A program made the translations under genes and the position numbers. Shown in pieces: positions 60,840 to 64,000 of a stretch of DNA of 64,000 nt. Under the pieces are notes generated by a model. It was not told where the DNA came from, did no database searches, and worked only from the letters and a program-made list of their open reading frames with translations. The stretch is taken from assembly GCF_003751505.1 (NCBI RefSeq), contig NZ_RJVB01000001.1:1020226-1084225 (forward strand). The letters run 5' to 3'. This DNA is from Erwinia sp. JUb26 (GTDB lineage: Bacteria > Pseudomonadota > Gammaproteobacteria > Enterobacterales > Enterobacteriaceae). Position 1 is the stretch's first letter. Every line of letters starts with the position of its first letter.

Positions 60840-61973
60840 ATGAAAACTGTTCCCGCTTTGAAGCTTTCTGCTCTCCTTGTTACCACCTTGCCTGCGCTGG
60901 CTTTCGCCACCACCTATCCGCTGACCGTCACCGATATGGACGGCCAGCAGGTGGTGATCAAGCAGGAACCGCAGCGCATTATCCTGCAGGACGGCCGAGA
61001 GATCCTCAGCCTCGCCCTGCTCGACCGCGACGATCCGTTTAAGCGCGTGGTGTCCTGGAACAACCTGATGAAGAAGCAGGATACCGGCAGCTGGAATATG
61101 CTGAAAAGCCGCTGGCCGCAGGCGGATCAAATCCTGGATATGGGCTTCTCCGACCAGGGTGAAGTGAATCTGGAAACGGTGATCGCCAAGCATCCGGACC
61201 TGATGATTGCCCAGCTGCGTGCCAAGCCTTCACTGCAGCAGACCGGCGTGCTGAAGCAGCTGGCGGCGCTGAATATTCCGGTGCTGTTTGTGGACGTTGA
61301 GCTGCATCCGGTACAGAACACCGCCGCCAGCGTCACGCTGCTTGGCAAGGTTCTGAATCAGGAAGACAACGCTAAGGCCTATACCGATTTTTATCAGCAG
61401 AAGCTGACGGCGATTCAAAACAGGGTGAAGGATATTTCACCGAAGCCGCTGGTGTTCGTTGAGCCGATTGCCGGTATCGGCGGCGGCGGCGATGCCTGCT
61501 GCTTTACCCACGGCCGTAACGGCTGGGGAGCACTGGTTGAGGCCACCGGCGCGCGCAATATCGGCTCCGAGCTGCTGCCGGGCACCAGCGGTAATGTGGC
61601 GGTGGAAAAAGTGATTTCGATGAATCCTGATTACTACGTGATGAGCGGTTCAAAGCGCGGTGGCAAGGCCAGTACGGTGATCCCGCTGGGCTACAACACC
61701 AGCGTTGAGGAGATCAAAGAGAGCTTCGATCGTCTGCGCAATCGTAACGGGGTGAAGGATATTCCGGCGGTAAAGGCGGGCAAGGTGGCGGCGGTTTACC
61801 ATCATTTCTACAATCATCCGTACAATATTATCGGCATCGAGATGCTGGCGAAGGATTTCTATCCGCAGCAGTTTAAGGATGTGGATCCGACGGCGGATTA
61901 CCATCAGATTATCCAGAAGTTTACCAGGCTGCCGGATGAGCCGATTAATATTGAGTATCATCCGGCTGAGTGA
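60840..61973 (+). CDS. FepB/BtuF-type iron-compound binding protein
   Basis: A 377-residue periplasmic binding protein of the helical-backbone class with signal peptide (LKLSALLVTTLPALAFA). Family features: QEPQRIILQDGREILSLALL, VNLETVIAKHPDLMIAQ and GNVAVEKVISMNPDYYVMSG. A Cys pair (GGDACCFTHGRNGW) lies in the middle. No permease or ATPase gene is nearby, so it must use a transporter encoded elsewhere. The Fur-like box and family point to a ferric siderophore, haem or cobalamin ligand. Confidence 0.88.
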   Translation: MKTVPALKLSALLVTTLPALAFATTYPLTVTDMDGQQVVIKQEPQRIILQDGREILSLALLDRDDPFKRVVSWNNLMKKQDTGSWNMLKSRWPQADQILDMGFSDQGEVNLETVIAKHPDLMIAQLRAKPSLQQTGVLKQLAALNIPVLFVDVELHPVQNTAASVTLLGKVLNQEDNAKAYTDFYQQKLTAIQNRVKDISPKPLVFVEPIAGIGGGGDACCFTHGRNGWGALVEATGARNIGSELLPGTSGNVAVEKVISMNPDYYVMSGSKRGGKASTVIPLGYNTSVEEIKESFDRLRNRNGVKDIPAVKAGKVAAVYHHFYNHPYNIIGIEMLAKDFYPQQFKDVDPTADYHQIIQKFTRLPDEPINIEYHPAE

Positions 61974-62370
61974 GTTAGTGGTGGGTTACCGGAGGTTCGG
62001 TGTCTGATGCGGCGTTGCTGCATGTTCGGTGACCGCGTGGGGACCGTGACGGGCAGATCGCTTCGGGATTGGTGGAGGGGTTGACCGTTACGGGCAGATC
62101 GCCGGGGCGCCGTGAATCCGGTCCCTGGGGGCTTGGCTGCCGCATCCGTGCGGCAGACACCCGGCTAACCTGTCCCGTAGCGGTCTCCCTTTCTGCTCGT
62201 TGCGTTGCTGCTGGGGAAAAAACGATTCTTCCTCGGCAATATCAGAATGTCAGAATGTCAGAATGTCAGAACTGAAGAAAAACCGTTCTCTTGCAGCTAC
62301 ACCAGTATCTACAGGCAATCGGTGCTATCCGGATAAGCAGACCGTCCGAGCACAGCTACCGTGTTAAACG
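61974..62370. other. Non-coding region before the IS110 transposase end
   Basis: About 400 bp with no gene. It contains two copies of GACCGT(G/T)ACGGGCAGATCGC (62043 and 62082 regions), a TGCCGCATCCGTGCGGCA hairpin near 62139, and a short octamer repeat at 62242. The right boundary of the IS element should lie here. Confidence 0.6.
62242..62269 (+). repeat. Short tandem repeat TCAGAATG x3 plus partial
   Basis: Three exact octamers followed by TCAGAA. Location close to the end of the IS element may be coincidental. Confidence 0.85.
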
Positions 62371-63357
62371 TCAAGCTGCTGCCACGTAATTCTCGTTATA
62401 TGTCTGCTGTTTCATCAGCACACCGTAGCAGATGTGTACCAGTTTTCTCATCACTCCTCCCAGCGCTGACATTTTCGCTTTCCCTGGGGCTATGAGCCGC
62501 TCATAAAGTCCCTTCAGGTATGGGTTGTGCTTTATTGCTGCCATGGCTGCCATATACAGTTTCGCTCTCACCTCCGGCGGACCGTTTTTGGACATCCGGC
62601 TCCGGCCACGCACTGAGCTGCCTGAACGCTTTTCTCTCGGAACCACGCCCACCCACGAGGCCGCCTGTTCCGCATTACTGAAGTGATTTCCGCGCAGAAC
62701 CGCCAGCAGGGTACTCCCCGTTGTCGGTCCGATCCCCGTCACTGACGTCAGGTTTTTCATATCCTGCTTCAGCCCGGGATGATTGTTGATATGGTCATTA
62801 ATCAGTTTCTGTACTACCTGCAGCTCGTCGTCCAGTGCATGCAGTATTTTTCGGATCGAAGCCTCAACAAGCTGTGAACGCCGGGATGACAGCAGTTTCT
62901 CAAGGCGGTTTTGCTCGCGCCCAACATCACGTACCAGTGCATCACGCCTGCTGAGTAAAGCCTTCAGTTCCCGGATAGCTGCAGAAGGAGGCTGCCACGC
63001 ATCAGGCTGGCGCAGGGCACCATAACGCGCAAGGACGTCTGCATCCACGGTGTCATTTTTGGTGAGGATACCCATGCCGTGTGCAAACGCCCTGACGCGG
63101 GCCGGACTGGCTATGACAACCCGGACGGCACGTTCGTAAAGGCCGTAAGCCAGATGTTCATGATAAGTCCCGGTGGGCTCCATCACTACCTGGACATCTG
63201 TGCCACTGACCTTCTGCTTTGTCAGCCACTCCAGAACTCTTGCTGCAACATCAGGCCCGTTGGGCAGAACTTTGGTTTTCCTGCGTCCTTCCGGGCCATC
63301 CGGTCTCAGGCATAAATCTATTTTGCTCTTTCCAACATCAATTCCTAACTGAATCAT
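62371..63357 (-). CDS. IS110-family transposase (DEDD recombinase)
   Basis: A 328-residue protein. The N-terminal RuvC-like domain begins GIDVGKSKIDLCLR (Asp7), with Glu60 in VVMEPTGTYHEHLA and the Asp pair in KNDTVDADVLARYG. The C-terminal Transposase_20 domain has LTSVTGIGPTTGSTLLAVL and AASWVGVVPREKRSGSSVRG, where the catalytic Ser of the family is expected. Full length and intact, so the element may be active. Confidence 0.94.
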   Translation of the reverse strand: MIQLGIDVGKSKIDLCLRPDGPEGRRKTKVLPNGPDVAARVLEWLTKQKVSGTDVQVVMEPTGTYHEHLAYGLYERAVRVVIASPARVRAFAHGMGILTKNDTVDADVLARYGALRQPDAWQPPSAAIRELKALLSRRDALVRDVGREQNRLEKLLSSRRSQLVEASIRKILHALDDELQVVQKLINDHINNHPGLKQDMKNLTSVTGIGPTTGSTLLAVLRGNHFSNAEQAASWVGVVPREKRSGSSVRGRSRMSKNGPPEVRAKLYMAAMAAIKHNPYLKGLYERLIAPGKAKMSALGGVMRKLVHICYGVLMKQQTYNENYVAAA

Positions 63358-63540
63358 ACGTGTCTCCTTTCACATATAAACCATCACGCCCGTTTTCCTT
63401 GTTCATACGGAGTCTGAGCTCCTGGCAACCGTTCAAAGTTAATGCTGGCGTGAAAGGTGAAACAGAGGATCTATGCTGTGCTACAAGGTCATGCCTTATG
63501 GAGGTGCCCAGATTCACTCTGTTTCAGGTGATGGTAGCTA
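63358..63540 (-). ncRNA. Candidate bridge-RNA region of the IS110 element
   Basis: IS110 elements encode a structured guide RNA in the non-coding end next to the recombinase gene. The 180 bp upstream of this transposase are non-coding and contain several complementary stretches (for example CACTCTGTTTCAGG near 63515 and GAAACAGAG near 63460). The assignment is by position only. Confidence 0.4.
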
Positions 63541-63583
63541 ACCACCACCCACCACACAGTTCAAGATACAAAGGATGTGCGAG

Positions 63584-63850
63584 GCCGAGCGGACAGGGAC
63601 GTGACAGCGGGTCCGCGTTCCGGATAGCACCAATACGCCAGTCACCCGAACTATAGCGATTGAAGTGCTGTAATATGCAGACCGAGCGGATAGGAACGTG
63701 ACAGCGGGTCTGCGTTCCGACCATCCCCGATACGCCAGGCGCGGAAATTAAGGCGACGCTCCCGAGCGAACAGGGACCTGGCAGCGGGTCCGCGTTCCGA
63801 CCAACCCCGATAAGCCAGGCGCACGAACTGAAGCGATTTCCCGAACATAA
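63584..63850. repeat. Degenerate tandem repeat (three units of 80-97 bp)
   Basis: Three units start GAGCGGACAGGGACGTGACA-like at 63587, 63684 and 63764, each followed by GCGGGTC(C/T)GCGTTCCG and ATACGCCAG-type sequence. Short frames on the minus strand in this part are repeats of each other and not credible genes. Confidence 0.85.
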
Positions 63851-63892
63851 TGACACGCGAGATCGAGCCATAGTAGATCGTTGATACACCCT

Positions 63893-64000
63893 TTATTCCC
63901 TCTCACCGTCTGAGCTCTCTGTTCCGGTCAGCGCCTGCACGGCGGCTGAAGCATCCACGCTAAAAATGTCCTCCGGCAGACTGAAGTTGCGCAGCCCCAG
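63893..64000 (-). CDS. C-terminal end of an unidentified gene (partial)
   Basis: The last 35 residues of a minus-strand frame (LGLRNFSLPEDIFSVDASAA... DGERE) followed by TAA at 63895-63893. The frame runs off the right edge. Codon use is like that of the other genes here. The family cannot be told from this fragment. Confidence 0.55.
   Translation of the reverse strand: MGLRNFSLPEDIFSVDASAAVQALTGTESSDGERE

Larger units (their letters stand above)
62371..63540 (-). mobile_element. IS110-family insertion sequence (boundaries approximate)
   Basis: The transposase gene and the non-coding upstream segment together make an IS110-type element. Such elements lack clear terminal inverted repeats, so the limits are set only by the gene and by the start of a different tandem repeat at about 63584. 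Confidence 0.7.

Overview
The window is GC-rich (roughly 60 % by eye), densely coded DNA from a gammaproteobacterium. The combination of a Klebsiella-type nasR-nasFEDCBA nitrate operon, TPP-controlled tenA/thiXYZ genes, a complete flp-tad-rcp locus and an ECF-controlled haem locus points to Enterobacterales, most likely the Erwinia/Pantoea group. That placement is an inference from gene content. Nearly all genes lie on the minus strand.

Layout from the left. (1) 1-10667: genes for a 2561-residue repeat protein with an N-terminal LEPRMMFDAA motif, a TolC-family lipoprotein, a short HlyD-like adaptor and the start of a second protein. (2) 10705-22678: a complete tad pilus locus in canonical order flp-tadV-rcpC-rcpA-rcpB-tadZ-A-B-C-D-E-F-G. 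It runs with a 37 bp gap into region 1, so pilus and giant protein could share a transcript. A two-component system lies upstream of flp (23038-25187). (3) 25550-37805: nitrate assimilation, with NasR antiterminator, sigma-54-like promoter, leader terminator, NasFED transporter, a NasC-NasB reading-frame fusion, NasA and the sirohaem enzyme CobA. (4) 37806-42017: a repeat-rich island. Two related families of about 195 and 199 bp elements with terminal inverted repeats surround an extensin-like gene and hemS/hmuS; copies left and right are mostly in opposite orientation. (5) 42110-45447: TPP riboswitch, tenA and a ThiXYZ-type pyrimidine transporter.

(6) 45481-54774 is the most interesting part. 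A FecI/FecR (HasI/HasS-like) sigma/anti-sigma pair precedes a TonB-dependent receptor with a signalling domain, a haem oxygenase, a secreted hemophilin-like haem binder and a Slam/DUF560 outer-membrane protein (type XI secretion). The hemophilin and the sigma gene have Fur-like boxes; a strong terminator separates hemophilin from Slam. A convergent FAD monooxygenase has a near-perfect Fur box. The arrangement looks like a Has-type signalling circuit whose HasA/type I exporter has been replaced by hemophilin plus Slam.

(7) 54882-60249: a ribose-type sugar ABC transporter with a DUF2291 lipoprotein and a TIM-barrel isomerase-like enzyme. (8) 60250-64000: a spacer with fifteen perfect GGCTCA repeats, a Fur-box-preceded orphan substrate-binding protein, an IS110-family element with a candidate bridge-RNA region, a degenerate tandem repeat, and the tail of an unidentified gene.
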